Assembly (NCBI GenBank): GCA_016712885.1
Contig: JADJQF010000002.1
Coordinates: 682,001-746,000, forward strand
Direction of reading: 5' to 3'
Length of the DNA stretch: 64,000 nt
From: Candidatus Flexicrinis proximus
Lineage (GTDB): Bacteria; Chloroflexota; Anaerolineae; Aggregatilineales; Phototrophicaceae
Below, piece after piece: positions 1-8,908 of this stretch. How positions within the stretch are numbered: the first letter of the stretch is position 1; each line of letters opens with the position of its first letter. The notes under the pieces were generated by a model, which saw nothing but the letters and a program-made list of their open reading frames with translations, was not told the DNA's origin and ran no database searches. The translations under genes were made by a program, and so were the position numbers.

Positions 1-1805
1 GAAACCTGGTACCCGTTTACGCCCTCGACGCCAGACAGAGCGGTTTCGATCTGCGGAAGCTGGCCAGGATTAGCGGCAAAGATGAGGACGTTGCGCCCGC
101 TTGATTCGCTCAAAGCGAAACGCAGCAGATTGTTGACTGACTCCGCCATCAGCGTAATCAGACTCAGCGAGAAGACCCCGACAACCAATGCCAGCAGCGT
201 GACCGCGGCGCGCGAACGCCCGGCCAGCATCTGTCTCAGCGAGATCTTCAGGTCGACAATGCCGAAAGAGGGCAAGAACCGCCCGATCAGCCAGATCAGT
301 AGGCTGAGCAGCACATAGAAGATGCCCGCGATGAAGAACGCACCGCCGATGAGCCGCAGCGCATTCGAGAAGCTGCCGATCAGGTTCTGGGTCACGAATG
401 CCATGGTGACGATGATCAGAACAAGTACCAGCACGACTCGCAACGCCCCGGAGCGAGGGATAATCGTCTCGCTGGGCCGAAGGACGATATTGGGACGCAC
501 CTGCCCCGCCGACAAAGTCGGCAGGAAGCCGAACACCGATGTGACAACCACACCCACGGTGAAACCGGTCACCGCCGGCTCGGCCGCCAGCACAAACGGC
601 AGCGATGTGGCGAAGAGCTGTTCGGCAGCACCACGAATCACGAACGTCAGCAGCCAGCCCAGCACGATCCCGGCGAGGCTGCCAATGACGCCCATAATTA
701 CTGCTTCGACCATGAACAGCAGTGTGATTTGGTCGGCCTGCAGGCCGAGTGTTTTCAGGACCCCGACTTCCAGCGTGCGCCGCCGCACGATGACCTGCAT
801 GGTGTTGACGATCCCGATCGAACCGATCAGCAGCGAGACCATGCCCATAACGGTGACCAGTTGGTCGATGTTTTCCGACAACTGTGTGTAGCTTTCACGC
901 AGATCGTCGGTATCGGTGCTGATGAAATACGGCCACTGGGTTTGAAACACTGGATCGATTTCGCTGAGCAGCGTAGGGTCGGCGAGCTGAACGTAAATCG
1001 TCGTGATGCGGGTATCGTTGTTTTCGAACAGGTTGATCGCATCGTTGCTCAGGTAGTAGAAGCCGAAGATGCCGAGGAAGGCATCCTGTGACAGGTTCTT
1101 GATCTCCTGCCCGGAGTCCACGATGCCAGTCACTGTGAATTCGGTGTCCGATCCGTTGAGTGTAACCTTAGCGCCAGGCTCCACGCCGAGGTTGCGCGCA
1201 ACCATGTCGCCCAGGACAATCTGATCGGGCGCGGTGATCAGTTCCGAGAGCTGCCGTCCGTCAAGTGCAACCACCTGGCCGTAAAATGGATAGACCGCTG
1301 GGTCGACCAGTACCGCCATCGCCTGTGAAGACGAATTTCCGGTAACCGGATCGGTCAGCAGCGTGCCGCGTCCAGTGCCGAAGAACTGTTCAATCTGACT
1401 CGCCAGAGCCTGCCGGTAAGTCGTAGTCACCTGGCCCGGATACTGCTCGTCCAGCCATGCGATCATCTGCCTGTAACCCTCATCAGTGACGAAGTATCCA
1501 CTGACATCAGCGCCCAGAAAACTGGTCTGGTCGGATTTGAGGATGCCGCGCGACACGCCCTGCGCCATCAGATCGTCACTCATCGACACGCCCATACCAC
1601 CGCCGGCCTGGTAAACGACATCGCCGCGGTTGCTGGATTGCAGGTTCCCCGTGAGCGTTGACTGGATCATCACGGCCAGCGTTTGCAGGCTGACAATGGC
1701 GGCGACCCCCGCCGCGATACATAAAAGCGCGAAGAATGTGCGCTGACTATTGGCGCGCAGATCGGTCAGCGAATGCCGGAAGTAGAACTCAATGCGCTTG
1801 ATCAT
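1..1805 (-). CDS. FtsX/MacB-type ABC transporter permease (3' end beyond window)
   Basis: The minus-strand frame is open from an ATG at 1805 to the window edge, about 601 codons without a stop, so the C-terminus is missing. An N-terminal cytoplasmic stretch (RHSLTDLRANSQR) precedes a first membrane segment. A large extracytoplasmic MacB_PCD-like region follows, to about residue 300. The FtsX core then comes near residue 320, with IGSIGIVNTMQVIVRRRT followed by LEVGVLKTLGL. A second FtsX-like membrane block starts near residue 530 (MLAGRSRAAVTLLALVVG), so this is a long permease with two FtsX repeats. It starts 5 nt after the stop of the ATPase gene at 1811-2605, and the two should form one transporter. 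The family exports lipoproteins, peptides or drugs, or remodels the envelope; the substrate cannot be read from the sequence. Confidence 0.9.
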   Translation of the reverse strand, partial: MIKRIEFYFRHSLTDLRANSQRTFFALLCIAAGVAAIVSLQTLAVMIQSTLTGNLQSSNRGDVVYQAGGGMGVSMSDDLMAQGVSRGILKSDQTSFLGADVSGYFVTDEGYRQMIAWLDEQYPGQVTTTYRQALASQIEQFFGTGRGTLLTDPVTGNSSSQAMAVLVDPAVYPFYGQVVALDGRQLSELITAPDQIVLGDMVARNLGVEPGAKVTLNGSDTEFTVTGIVDSGQEIKNLSQDAFLGIFGFYYLSNDAINLFENNDTRITTIYVQLADPTLLSEIDPVFQTQWPYFISTDTDDLRESYTQLSENIDQLVTVMGMVSLLIGSIGIVNTMQVIVRRRTLEVGVLKTLGLQADQITLLFMVEAVIMGVIGSLAGIVLGWLLTFVIRGAAEQLFATSLPFVLAAEPAVTGFTVGVVVTSVFGFLPTLSAGQVRPNIVLRPSETIIPRSGALRVVLVLVLIIVTMAFVTQNLIGSFSNALRLIGGAFFIAGIFYVLLSLLIWLIGRFLPSFGIVDLKISLRQMLAGRSRAAVTLLALVVGVFSLSLITLMAESVNNLLRFALSESSGRNVLIFAANPGQLPQIETALSGVEGVNGYQV

Positions 1806-1810
1806 GAGCC

Positions 1811-2605
1811 TTACCTCTCGACCGTTTCGGAACGGAAGACCGGGATCTCACCCGTGGCGCGTTTTTCTCGCATGCGCTTTATGCCTTCCAACTGCACCGA
1901 AGTAACGGGATCGGTATCCTCGGCGATATGTCCATCAATCAGCGTAATGAGCCGATCTACCGAAGCAGCGATCGCTGTGTCATGCGTTACGATGATCACT
2001 GTCGTGTTGAAATCGCGTTGGATATCGCGCAGTGCGGCCATCACCACGCCAGTGGACTCCGTGTCAAGGTTTCCGGTGGGTTCATCGGCCAGTAACAGGG
2101 GCGGATTGTTTGCCAGCGCGCGCGCAATTGCAACGCGCTGCTGCTGTCCCCCCGAAAGCTGCGAAGGACGGTGGTGAAGCCGGTCGGCCATCCCGAAACG
2201 GGTCAATAGCTCGCCAGCCCTTTGCGTGGCATTGAAGGTCGAGCTGCGGCTAAACTGAATGGGAAGCGCCACATTTTCGAGCGCCGAGAGCGTGGGGATC
2301 AAGTTGAACTGCTGGAAAACAATGCCTATTTTCTCGTTACGAATGCGTGTCAGCGCGCGTTCCGAGAGATTGGTGATATCGGTGCCGTCGATGATGACCT
2401 GCCCTGAAGTCGGCGAATCGAGCCCGCCGATCAGCCCAAGCAGAGTGCTCTTTCCGCTTCCCGACGGCCCAACAATTCCGATAAACTCGCCGCTGTTCAC
2501 GCTGAGGCTCACGCCGCGCAGTGCATTGACCGTAACTTCTCCAACCTTAAGAGATTTGTGCGCATTCTGCACGCGTAAGACCGTGTTCCCGATTCCTGCT
2601 GCCAT
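1811..2605 (-). CDS. ABC transporter ATP-binding protein, LolD/MacB type
   Basis: This is a 264-residue ATPase. It has Walker A GPSGSGKST near residue 45, a Q-loop (VFQQFNLIPTLSALENV), the ABC signature LSGGQQQR and Walker B LLLADEPTGNLD followed by an H-loop (VTHD). The GNLD sequence and Q-loop context are typical of the LolD/MacB/FtsE group that pairs with FtsX-like permeases. It sits directly upstream of the permease gene, separated by 5 nt, and is the first gene of the pair. The ATG at 2605 gives the normal family N-terminus (VLRVQNAHKSLKVGEVTVNALRGV). The C-terminal 25 residues after the H-loop are an extension with no recognised domain. Confidence 0.95.
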   Translation of the reverse strand: MAAGIGNTVLRVQNAHKSLKVGEVTVNALRGVSLSVNSGEFIGIVGPSGSGKSTLLGLIGGLDSPTSGQVIIDGTDITNLSERALTRIRNEKIGIVFQQFNLIPTLSALENVALPIQFSRSSTFNATQRAGELLTRFGMADRLHHRPSQLSGGQQQRVAIARALANNPPLLLADEPTGNLDTESTGVVMAALRDIQRDFNTTVIIVTHDTAIAASVDRLITLIDGHIAEDTDPVTSVQLEGIKRMREKRATGEIPVFRSETVER

Positions 2606-2744
2606 GTTCTTGACCCTTTGATGCCGACATTCACCTCTGAGTTTATACGCGCAGCGGTGCCGGCGAGTAGCGCCAACCTCTAATATCTCTTGACGTCTGT
2701 TACGGTACGATTAAAGGGATAGGTTGAACGGAAAGGTGGAGAGA

Positions 2745-3752
2745 ATGCAGTATCGTTCTTTGGGTCGGACTGGCCTTAAGGTCAGTGAATTATGCTTGGG
2801 AGCCATGACCTTCGGGCGTGAGACCAGCGAAGCCGACAGTATTGTGATGTTAAACGCTTTTGCCGAGGCGGGCGGAAACTTCGTCGACACCGCAGATGTG
2901 TATAACCGCGGAGTAAGCGAGGAGATTGTCGGCAGATGGCTCAGCACCCGCAAACGCAGTGATTGGGTGATTGCCACCAAAGTGCGTTTCGGAATGGGTG
3001 AAGGGCCAAACGAGGTAGGACTCAGCCGCAAACACATTATCGAAGGGGCTGAATTCAGTCTGCGTCGCCTCAAGACCGACGTCATCGATCTCTATCAAGT
3101 ACATTGCTATGATCCGGCAACGCCGCTGGAAGAGACTTTGCACACGCTTGACTGGCTGATCCAGCAGGGTAAGGTGCGTTACGTCGGCGTGAGCAACTTC
3201 AAGGCCTATCAGATTCAGAAGGCCATGGACATGAGCCGTTCGAATCACTGGCAGCCGTTTGTATGTCTTCAACCGCTCTATAACCTGCTGGATCGGTCGC
3301 TGGAATGGGAGATCGTCGAACTGTGCCTGAACGAAGGCCTGGGCATCATCCCGTGGAGTCCGCTTCGCGGCGGTTGGCTGTCGGGCAAATACCGGCGTGG
3401 AATGGAGACTCCGCCGGAAGGCACCCGACTCAGTATCGCAGACAACCGTGGCTGGTCCGAACGATGGAGTGCGTATAACACAGAGCGGACATGGGCAGTG
3501 ATCGATGTCCTGCTGGAAGTCGCGGCGGAGATTGGCAAGTCTCCCGCCCAAACTGCGCTCAGTTGGGTAAAGGATCAGCCGGGGGTTACTTCACCGATAG
3601 TTGGCGCTAGTAAGCTGACCCAATTACAGGACAACCTGGGCACCGTCGGTTGGAGTCTGAGCGCCGAACATCGGGAAAAGCTGAGCGCGATCAGCGATCT
3701 GCCTGGCCCCTATCCATACGATTTCATCGCGAAGAACGGCAAGCGGACCTAG
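2745..3752 (+). CDS. Aldo/keto reductase
   Basis: This predicted NAD(P)H-dependent oxidoreductase has an AKR (alpha/beta)8 barrel, 335 residues. The ATG at 2745 is preferred over an in-frame TTG at 2724. It follows a GGTGGAGAG ribosome site and gives the classic N-terminus MQYRSLGRTGLKVSELCLG. Family landmarks are visible: the catalytic Asp/Tyr region FVDTADVYNRG, the Lys in DWVIATKVRF, the His in DLYQVHCYD, the VRYVGVSNF strand, and a C-terminal cofactor loop SPIVGASKLTQLQDNL. It resembles the YajO/potassium-channel-beta-like group that acts on small aldehydes and ketones, but the substrate is unknown. The gene stands alone, divergent from the ABC genes to its left and convergent with the anti-sigma-like gene to its right. 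Confidence 0.93.
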   Translation: MQYRSLGRTGLKVSELCLGAMTFGRETSEADSIVMLNAFAEAGGNFVDTADVYNRGVSEEIVGRWLSTRKRSDWVIATKVRFGMGEGPNEVGLSRKHIIEGAEFSLRRLKTDVIDLYQVHCYDPATPLEETLHTLDWLIQQGKVRYVGVSNFKAYQIQKAMDMSRSNHWQPFVCLQPLYNLLDRSLEWEIVELCLNEGLGIIPWSPLRGGWLSGKYRRGMETPPEGTRLSIADNRGWSERWSAYNTERTWAVIDVLLEVAAEIGKSPAQTALSWVKDQPGVTSPIVGASKLTQLQDNLGTVGWSLSAEHREKLSAISDLPGPYPYDFIAKNGKRT

Positions 3753-3764
3753 TCAAAGCAGCCA

Positions 3765-3788
3765 CGGGGCGGCGGGCGGGCCGCCCCG
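3765..3788. terminator. GC-rich hairpin between convergent genes
   Basis: A perfect 9-bp stem CGGGGCGGC / GCCGCCCCG with a 6-nt loop lies 12 nt after the aldo/keto reductase stop and 16 nt before the end of the convergent gene. There is no T-run on either side, so it may be a Rho-aided or weak terminator. The position is suggestive; the function is inferred. Confidence 0.4.
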
Positions 3789-3804
3789 CGGGCACTTTAG
3801 GAGA

Positions 3805-4752
3805 TCACTCCCCTGTAGATCCGTAGTAGATGATGGCATCCGTATCGTTCAGGAGCCAACTCAGGACTATCCCCTGCTCTACCGAAACGCGCAGGATAGC
3901 TGAGCCGTCGCTGTTGACGGTGAAGGTATCGACCGCAGATGCAATAGGCACCAGCGCCACGACAACCTCACTTGGATTAAGCGGGTCGCGTTGTATGGCT
4001 GCGCCGGGAGCGGTTTGGCTGGGTAGAGCAAGCGTCGTGTAAAGGTTCACGCGCGTGCCCGCCGTTATCAGCGGCTCGCCCGAAGTGGGCTGCAGCCTGT
4101 CAAACGAGATACCGACCATTAATCCGCTTGAGCCAGGTGCGCTTGGGTGTGCATCTCCTGCGAACCAGACGCTCGGCGGCGCGACATGATCGCCAGCGAA
4201 CGGCACGTACGTCGGTACGTACAGATTGACTGAAAATGGGATCGGCGTCGAGGTCGCGAACGGCACCGGGGTGCTGGTCGCCGTGTGGGCCAGACCTGAA
4301 CTCGCAGTGCTTGTCGGCAGAGAGCTTTCGACGATATTGGTCTGGGTCATAAGAGGCGTCGGCGTGCCGGACTGCTGATCCTGATCCATCTTGACGGGCG
4401 CGGCAACCGGACTCTCATTCTCCTCTGGCGGGGGAAGCAACCGCGCGAACAGGACCACAGCTGTACAGAGGGCGGCGAACGCCGTAATGAGCAGCACACT
4501 GGTGGAAACTCGCGGGCGGCTCGATGAATTGAGGGTGCCGCGGATCGCTTGACTGTAGTTCATAGGGTGAGTCCTTTCGGATTGAACATGTTGACTTTGT
4601 ATACGCGCAAGCAGGCGTTGTTCCAGGTCATCACGTTGAGCCGGGTCTGCCTGCGGCACCGTGGTGTTCAGGGCGTCTACGGCCGACTGTCCAGTCGTAT
4701 GGCTGCGGCTCGTGATCACTGCATCCAGCGAGTCGGGTTGGTTCGCCATCAT
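3805..4752 (-). CDS. Single-pass membrane protein, probable anti-sigma factor
   Basis: I do not recognise a named family. The protein has 315 residues: an N-terminal cytoplasmic part of about 85 residues (DPAQRDDLEQRLLARIQSQ), one membrane segment (STSVLLITAFAALCTAVVLF), then a Thr/Ser/Pro-rich spacer (STPVPFATSTPIPF) and an extracytoplasmic domain of about 130 residues ending at the C-terminus. The start overlaps the stop of the ECF sigma factor gene by ATGA, so the two are translationally coupled. This arrangement, soluble N-terminus then membrane segment then sensor domain, is typical of anti-sigma factors. No zinc-binding ZAS motif (HxxxCxxC) is present, so the role rests on context and topology. 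Confidence 0.6.
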   Translation of the reverse strand: MMANQPDSLDAVITSRSHTTGQSAVDALNTTVPQADPAQRDDLEQRLLARIQSQHVQSERTHPMNYSQAIRGTLNSSSRPRVSTSVLLITAFAALCTAVVLFARLLPPPEENESPVAAPVKMDQDQQSGTPTPLMTQTNIVESSLPTSTASSGLAHTATSTPVPFATSTPIPFSVNLYVPTYVPFAGDHVAPPSVWFAGDAHPSAPGSSGLMVGISFDRLQPTSGEPLITAGTRVNLYTTLALPSQTAPGAAIQRDPLNPSEVVVALVPIASAVDTFTVNSDGSAILRVSVEQGIVLSWLLNDTDAIIYYGSTGE

Positions 4753-5333
4753 CGCCGCACCTCGTCTAGAACCGCTTGATCCGCTCGAATGATCTGTTCC
4801 AGTTGATCCAGCGCCCGGCTGAGGTTGGAGGCGACAGTGCGTTCATCCAGTCCCAGCACTAAGGCAATCTCTTTGTTGCGAAGTTCGCCATAAAACTTGA
4901 GGGTGACGACTTCCTGGCGGCGCGACGGCAGGAGGGCAATCGCGGCGCGAACGGCAGCGAAACGCTCCTTGCGATCGAGGTTCTGTTCCGGTGTCGGGAA
5001 GCCCGAGCGGATGTCGGGCAGGTCATCCAGCGGAATATCTTTCGGTCCGCGGTGCCGGCTGAAGAACCGCATCACCTCTCGATATGAAATCTGGAAGACC
5101 CACGCCGCAAACGCGCCCTCGCCCCGATACTCAAAGCGATCCAAACCGTTCACCACCCGCATAAACACCTCCGCGGTGATATCTTCCGCGTCAGACGCCG
5201 CCCCAACCCGGTAGGCAATATAAGCGAAGACACGCGGGTGCATACGTCTATAGAGTGTTCTAAAGGCGTCAGGGTCAGACCGCGCACGCATGATCAGCGC
5301 CTGCTCGGACTCATGAGTTTCTGGAACTTGCAC
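4749..5333 (-). CDS. ECF-family RNA polymerase sigma factor
   Basis: This 194-residue sigma-70 family protein has region 2 (DAFRTLYRRMHPRVFAYIAYR, then DAEDITAEVFMRV) and a C-terminal region 4 helix-turn-helix (LLPSRRQEVVTLKFYGELRN, then ALVLGLDERTVASNLSRAL). Sigma regions 1 and 3 are absent, as expected for the ECF class. I chose the GTG at 5333 because the next ATG, at 5291, would cut into the start of region 2; AGGGA lies about 9 nt upstream. The start abuts a 12-bp palindrome GGGAACGTTCCC at 5334-5345. The downstream gene overlaps by 4 nt and likely encodes the cognate anti-sigma factor. The target regulon is unknown. Confidence 0.92.
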   Translation of the reverse strand: MQVPETHESEQALIMRARSDPDAFRTLYRRMHPRVFAYIAYRVGAASDAEDITAEVFMRVVNGLDRFEYRGEGAFAAWVFQISYREVMRFFSRHRGPKDIPLDDLPDIRSGFPTPEQNLDRKERFAAVRAAIALLPSRRQEVVTLKFYGELRNKEIALVLGLDERTVASNLSRALDQLEQIIRADQAVLDEVRR

Positions 5334-5388
5334 GGGAACGTTCCCTATCCACTTACGCGCACATAACTAAACCTGCGGCGTGTGGCTT

Positions 5389-6735
5389 TTACTGCGTGTC
5401 CGCGTCTGATTGGGACTTAATGTCTGTGGCGTCGTTGGAAATGCGGCGGATCATCAGCTTATCGATCCGGCGGCCATCCATGTCAAGGACTTCCATCTCA
5501 AAGTCGCCCACCGTGATGATGTTGCCGACCTCAGGGATATGCCCCAAGTGAGCGAGCACCATGCCCGCGAGCGTGGTGAAGTCCCCCTGCTCGCCTTCGG
5601 AGATGGGCGGGAGCCCGATGCGCTTAACAACGCGATCATAGGCTTCAAGGCCGTTCACCAGCCAGCTTCCGTCGGCCCGCTGGACGAACGGGTTACCCTC
5701 GCCGCGATCGTGCTCGTCTTTGATCTCGCCGACCAGCTCTTCCAGCAGATCTTCCATTGTGACGATTCCGGCGGTCTGGCCATATTCGTCAATAACGACC
5801 GCCATGTGGATAGAGTCCCTACGAAAACAGTGAAGTGCTTCGTCGACGTGGGCCGTCTCTGGCAGCACAGCCATCCGCCGGATCAGACCGCGAACAGTCT
5901 TGGTGGGGTTAGGTTTGAGCGCGGCGGCGAAAATGTCCTTCGCGTGGACGGTTCCAATGATGTGGTCAGGCGTACCCTCATAGGCGGGGATGCGTGAAAA
6001 CTGAGTGCTGAGGATCTTCTGAACCACGTCGTTAAGCGGTGCATCAGCGTCGATTGCGGTCATCTCGGTCCGCGGCGTCATGACCGACTTTATTGGACGA
6101 TCCGTAAATTCAAAGACGCGCTGGATGAAGAACGCTTCACCCGCCTCGACAGTGCCGCTCTCTGCGCCTTCCTTGGCCATGAACAGGATGTCTTCGCCGG
6201 TAACCGAATCGTCTGCGGCCCGTGTTGCCCCCAGCAGGCGCACAATAATGTTTACCGACGCCGTGAGGACAAATACGATCGGCCGCGCGACCACGGCAAG
6301 AACACTCATGATTGGAGCGGCAATGACAGCCCATCGCTCTGCGCTTAACAAGGCAAGGCGTTTGGGAACCAGTTCACCGAGTACCAGCGACAGGTAGGTG
6401 ATCAGGAGTACGACCAGCAGCAGGGCGATTGTATCGGCCGAGTCTCCTAACGACGGGCGGATCGCGCCGGCGATGATATCTGCAATCCGGGCGCCGCCGA
6501 ACGCTACGCTGAATGTGCCGATCAGCGTAAATCCGACCTGGACCGTCGCGAGAAACCTGTCCGGTTGATTTTGCAGGTTCAGGGCCTGTCTTGCGCCACC
6601 GCTCCCCTCGCTGGCCCTCGCCTCAAGCCGGCTCTTCCGGGACGAGACAATTGCGATTTCGGACCCGCTGAAGAACCCATTCGCCAGCGTCAGAACCAGA
6701 ATGATGAGCAGTTCACCGCCGATTTCACCGAGCAT
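5389..6735 (-). CDS. CNNM / CBS-domain / CorC_HlyC membrane protein
   Basis: This 448-residue protein has the HlyC/CorC (TlyC) architecture. The N-terminal CNNM/DUF21 membrane domain (LTLANGFFSGSEIAIVSSRK) carries several transmembrane helices. Two CBS domains lie near residues 215-345, with MTPRTEMTAIDADAPL at the start and VVIDEYGQTAGIVTMEDLLEE in the second. The C-terminal CorC_HlyC domain is near 365-435 (WLVNGLEAYDRVVKRIGL to MEVLDMDGRRIDKLMIRRI). Proteins of this family are linked to Mg2+/Co2+ efflux or to membrane homeostasis; haemolysin is a historical name. The ATG at 6735 lies 2 nt after the phnE-like stop, so it is probably cotranscribed with that importer. Confidence 0.93.
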   Translation of the reverse strand: MLGEIGGELLIILVLTLANGFFSGSEIAIVSSRKSRLEARASEGSGGARQALNLQNQPDRFLATVQVGFTLIGTFSVAFGGARIADIIAGAIRPSLGDSADTIALLLVVLLITYLSLVLGELVPKRLALLSAERWAVIAAPIMSVLAVVARPIVFVLTASVNIIVRLLGATRAADDSVTGEDILFMAKEGAESGTVEAGEAFFIQRVFEFTDRPIKSVMTPRTEMTAIDADAPLNDVVQKILSTQFSRIPAYEGTPDHIIGTVHAKDIFAAALKPNPTKTVRGLIRRMAVLPETAHVDEALHCFRRDSIHMAVVIDEYGQTAGIVTMEDLLEELVGEIKDEHDRGEGNPFVQRADGSWLVNGLEAYDRVVKRIGLPPISEGEQGDFTTLAGMVLAHLGHIPEVGNIITVGDFEMEVLDMDGRRIDKLMIRRISNDATDIKSQSDADTQ

Positions 6736-6737
6736 CG

Positions 6738-8876
6738 CTACAGGATTCGTTCTCGTATACTGGCACTCGCAAAATCGAGAATAGAGACGACAACAGCGAT
6801 GGCCAGGACGGCGACTCCGGCATCACGGTAGCGCAGCAGGTTTATCTGCTGGCTGAGCAGCAGGCCGATACCGCCGCCGCCGACAAACCCGATAATTGTG
6901 GACATGCGGACATTGATATCCCAGCGGTACATCGTAAATGCGATATAAGGCGGGACAATCTGCGGGACGACGGCGTAGACAATCGTTTGCAAGTGGTTCG
7001 CGCCCGTGGATTGCAGCGCCTCGATCGGGCCGGTATCAATCGTCTCGATTTGCTCACTATACAGCTTTCCAAGCGATGCAATGCTGTGAAGCATGAGGGC
7101 GAGCACGCCGGCAAACGGCCCGATGCCAACCCAGACCACGAAGATAAGCCCCATGATTAGTGGTTCGATCGAACGAAGCGAGTTCAACACGTTTCGCGTG
7201 ATATTGTAGAGCACATCACCTATGGGGAACGTCGCGCGGACCCCGGATAGGCCACCAGCCGCGGCGCCCAGGATAAAGCCGATGATCGCGCTCTGCACCA
7301 CGTAGTAAGGAAGGCCCAGGAACGACGTAGCCTCAGTAACGGGGAGTACGCCAATGGTCAGTGTACGCCCGACGCCCAGCCAGACAAACGTAATGACGAA
7401 AGCCGCCGCGGCGCCTATCAGGTTGACGACAAACCGGGCTGTAAGTTCGACGTTGGTCTTTTCGTATGCCGCGCGTTCCGGCAGAAGTCGGTTCACAATG
7501 CCTGATGTAACGGTCCGGCCTAACAGGGCTGCCACAATCGGCGGCAGCAGGCCAAAGAGTGCGGCAGACATGCCAATCACGCCGATGAAGATCATGACAA
7601 GTGCGCCGCTCAATCCGCCGAGGAGTACGCCTAGGCCGAGGTTGAGCGCGCCGGACGCAGTACGCAGTGTTGACTTTGAAAGCGTAACCGCGGAAGACGC
7701 AACCGCAAATCCGCCGACAATGCCGGAGACAGGGATGAGCGTCAGGTCAACGATTCCGCCCAGAATGCCGATCATCCGTCCAAAGCCTTCGATGAGGTCG
7801 GCAAGCGCGTTGATCAGCCATTCGCCGAGATTGGTCACCTGCGCCGGATGCATACCGCCGCCCAGCCAGCCGAAGAAACGGTCACCCAGCAGCCCCAGCC
7901 CGCCGATCAGGCCAATCAATGCAACCACCAGCACTGCAAACAGCAGGCGCTGGCCCACCATCGTCAGGCGCTCCGCAATCGGCTCATGCCCTAAATTGAG
8001 GCTGCGCGTGGCAGCCGTGGCTCCCAGGGCGAAGACAAATGGAATCATCGCGGGGGCGGCGCTTAACAGCGAGCCGCTGCCGAGGTCGAAGGCCGCGCGC
8101 GCCACCAGTCCGAGCAGAAGCGTTCCCAGCGCGTAACCGACCGGAAGAAAGACGATCCAGACCATCGCGTTGCCAAGCGGCATGCGGATTGGGCGCATCA
8201 GGTTATAGGCCGCAAAGAAGCTGATCAACACCGAAATCGGGATAGCCAGAGTCGTTGCCACAAGGGCCATGAAGATCGTCTCGGCCATACGCTGCAGCAC
8301 TTCACTGCTGGTCTCGCTGAGGCGAACATTGCCGACCGGGGTGGACGCCCGGAACTCGATCTGGTGCAGTTGTCCATCTGCCCCGGCAATGCGCGGCACT
8401 TCGATCTGGCCGCTGAAGCTGCCGGTGTCGTCCAGCATGATAATGTCTTCGCCGGTCCCAAGCACGTCACGGGGGCGGGACTGCCCCGTCAGCGGAACCC
8501 AGCGAATCTGCGCGTCTGCCAGGGGCGCAAACCCCGTCGCGTTAATGGTGATGAGGTCTCCCGGGGCGCCGCAAGTGGGCGATACGATGACGCCCGGCTG
8601 GCCACTGACCAGCACCGCTGTGGCCGGACTATCACCCGCGCAGCCGAACAGGATGTCCGCCTTGACCGAGGCTTGCACGCGGTCCTGGTCGAAAATCCGC
8701 GGAGACAGCAGCTCGCGCATGGCATTGGTCAGGTTAACTTGGCGGGTCGCCTCTTGCGGTTTTTCGAGGTCAATACTGGTCACCGTCCAGCTGTAGGAAT
8801 AGACCAAGACGCCAAGCGTTATGGCGAGGACCAGCAGCAGGTTGCGGAGGGCCGAGCGTGAGCTGCGGGGGGGCAT
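6738..8876 (-). CDS. phnE: PhnE-type phosphonate/phosphate ABC permease with large extra domains
   Basis: The protein has 712 residues, against about 260-300 for usual PhnE. After a first membrane helix (LLLVLAITLGVLVYSYSW) comes an extracytoplasmic segment resembling an Ig-like fold (SPTCGAPGDLITINATGFAP). The PhnE start follows near residue 190 (RMAETIFMALVATTLAIPIS to FFAAYNLM). A glycine- and alanine-rich membrane insertion of roughly 330 residues then separates it from the rest of the PhnE core: NSLRSIEPLIMGLIFVVWVG, then the coupling loop EALQSTGANHLQTIVYAVVPQ, and MSTIIGFVGGGGIG. The conserved core is therefore complete but split. It lies 32 nt downstream of phnC. Family membership is clear; the substrate (phosphonate, phosphite or phosphate) is not resolved, and no C-P lyase genes are in the window. 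Confidence 0.9.
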   Translation of the reverse strand: MPPRSSRSALRNLLLVLAITLGVLVYSYSWTVTSIDLEKPQEATRQVNLTNAMRELLSPRIFDQDRVQASVKADILFGCAGDSPATAVLVSGQPGVIVSPTCGAPGDLITINATGFAPLADAQIRWVPLTGQSRPRDVLGTGEDIIMLDDTGSFSGQIEVPRIAGADGQLHQIEFRASTPVGNVRLSETSSEVLQRMAETIFMALVATTLAIPISVLISFFAAYNLMRPIRMPLGNAMVWIVFLPVGYALGTLLLGLVARAAFDLGSGSLLSAAPAMIPFVFALGATAATRSLNLGHEPIAERLTMVGQRLLFAVLVVALIGLIGGLGLLGDRFFGWLGGGMHPAQVTNLGEWLINALADLIEGFGRMIGILGGIVDLTLIPVSGIVGGFAVASSAVTLSKSTLRTASGALNLGLGVLLGGLSGALVMIFIGVIGMSAALFGLLPPIVAALLGRTVTSGIVNRLLPERAAYEKTNVELTARFVVNLIGAAAAFVITFVWLGVGRTLTIGVLPVTEATSFLGLPYYVVQSAIIGFILGAAAGGLSGVRATFPIGDVLYNITRNVLNSLRSIEPLIMGLIFVVWVGIGPFAGVLALMLHSIASLGKLYSEQIETIDTGPIEALQSTGANHLQTIVYAVVPQIVPPYIAFTMYRWDINVRMSTIIGFVGGGGIGLLLSQQINLLRYRDAGVAVLAIAVVVSILDFASASIRERIL

Positions 8877-8908
8877 CGTAATTCGCCTTTTCTCAGACTG
8901 ACTTTGAA

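Noticed and set aside
2690..2718. TTGACG as a -35 promoter before the aldo/keto reductase gene
   Set aside because: No acceptable -10 hexamer lies at 16-18 nt spacing.
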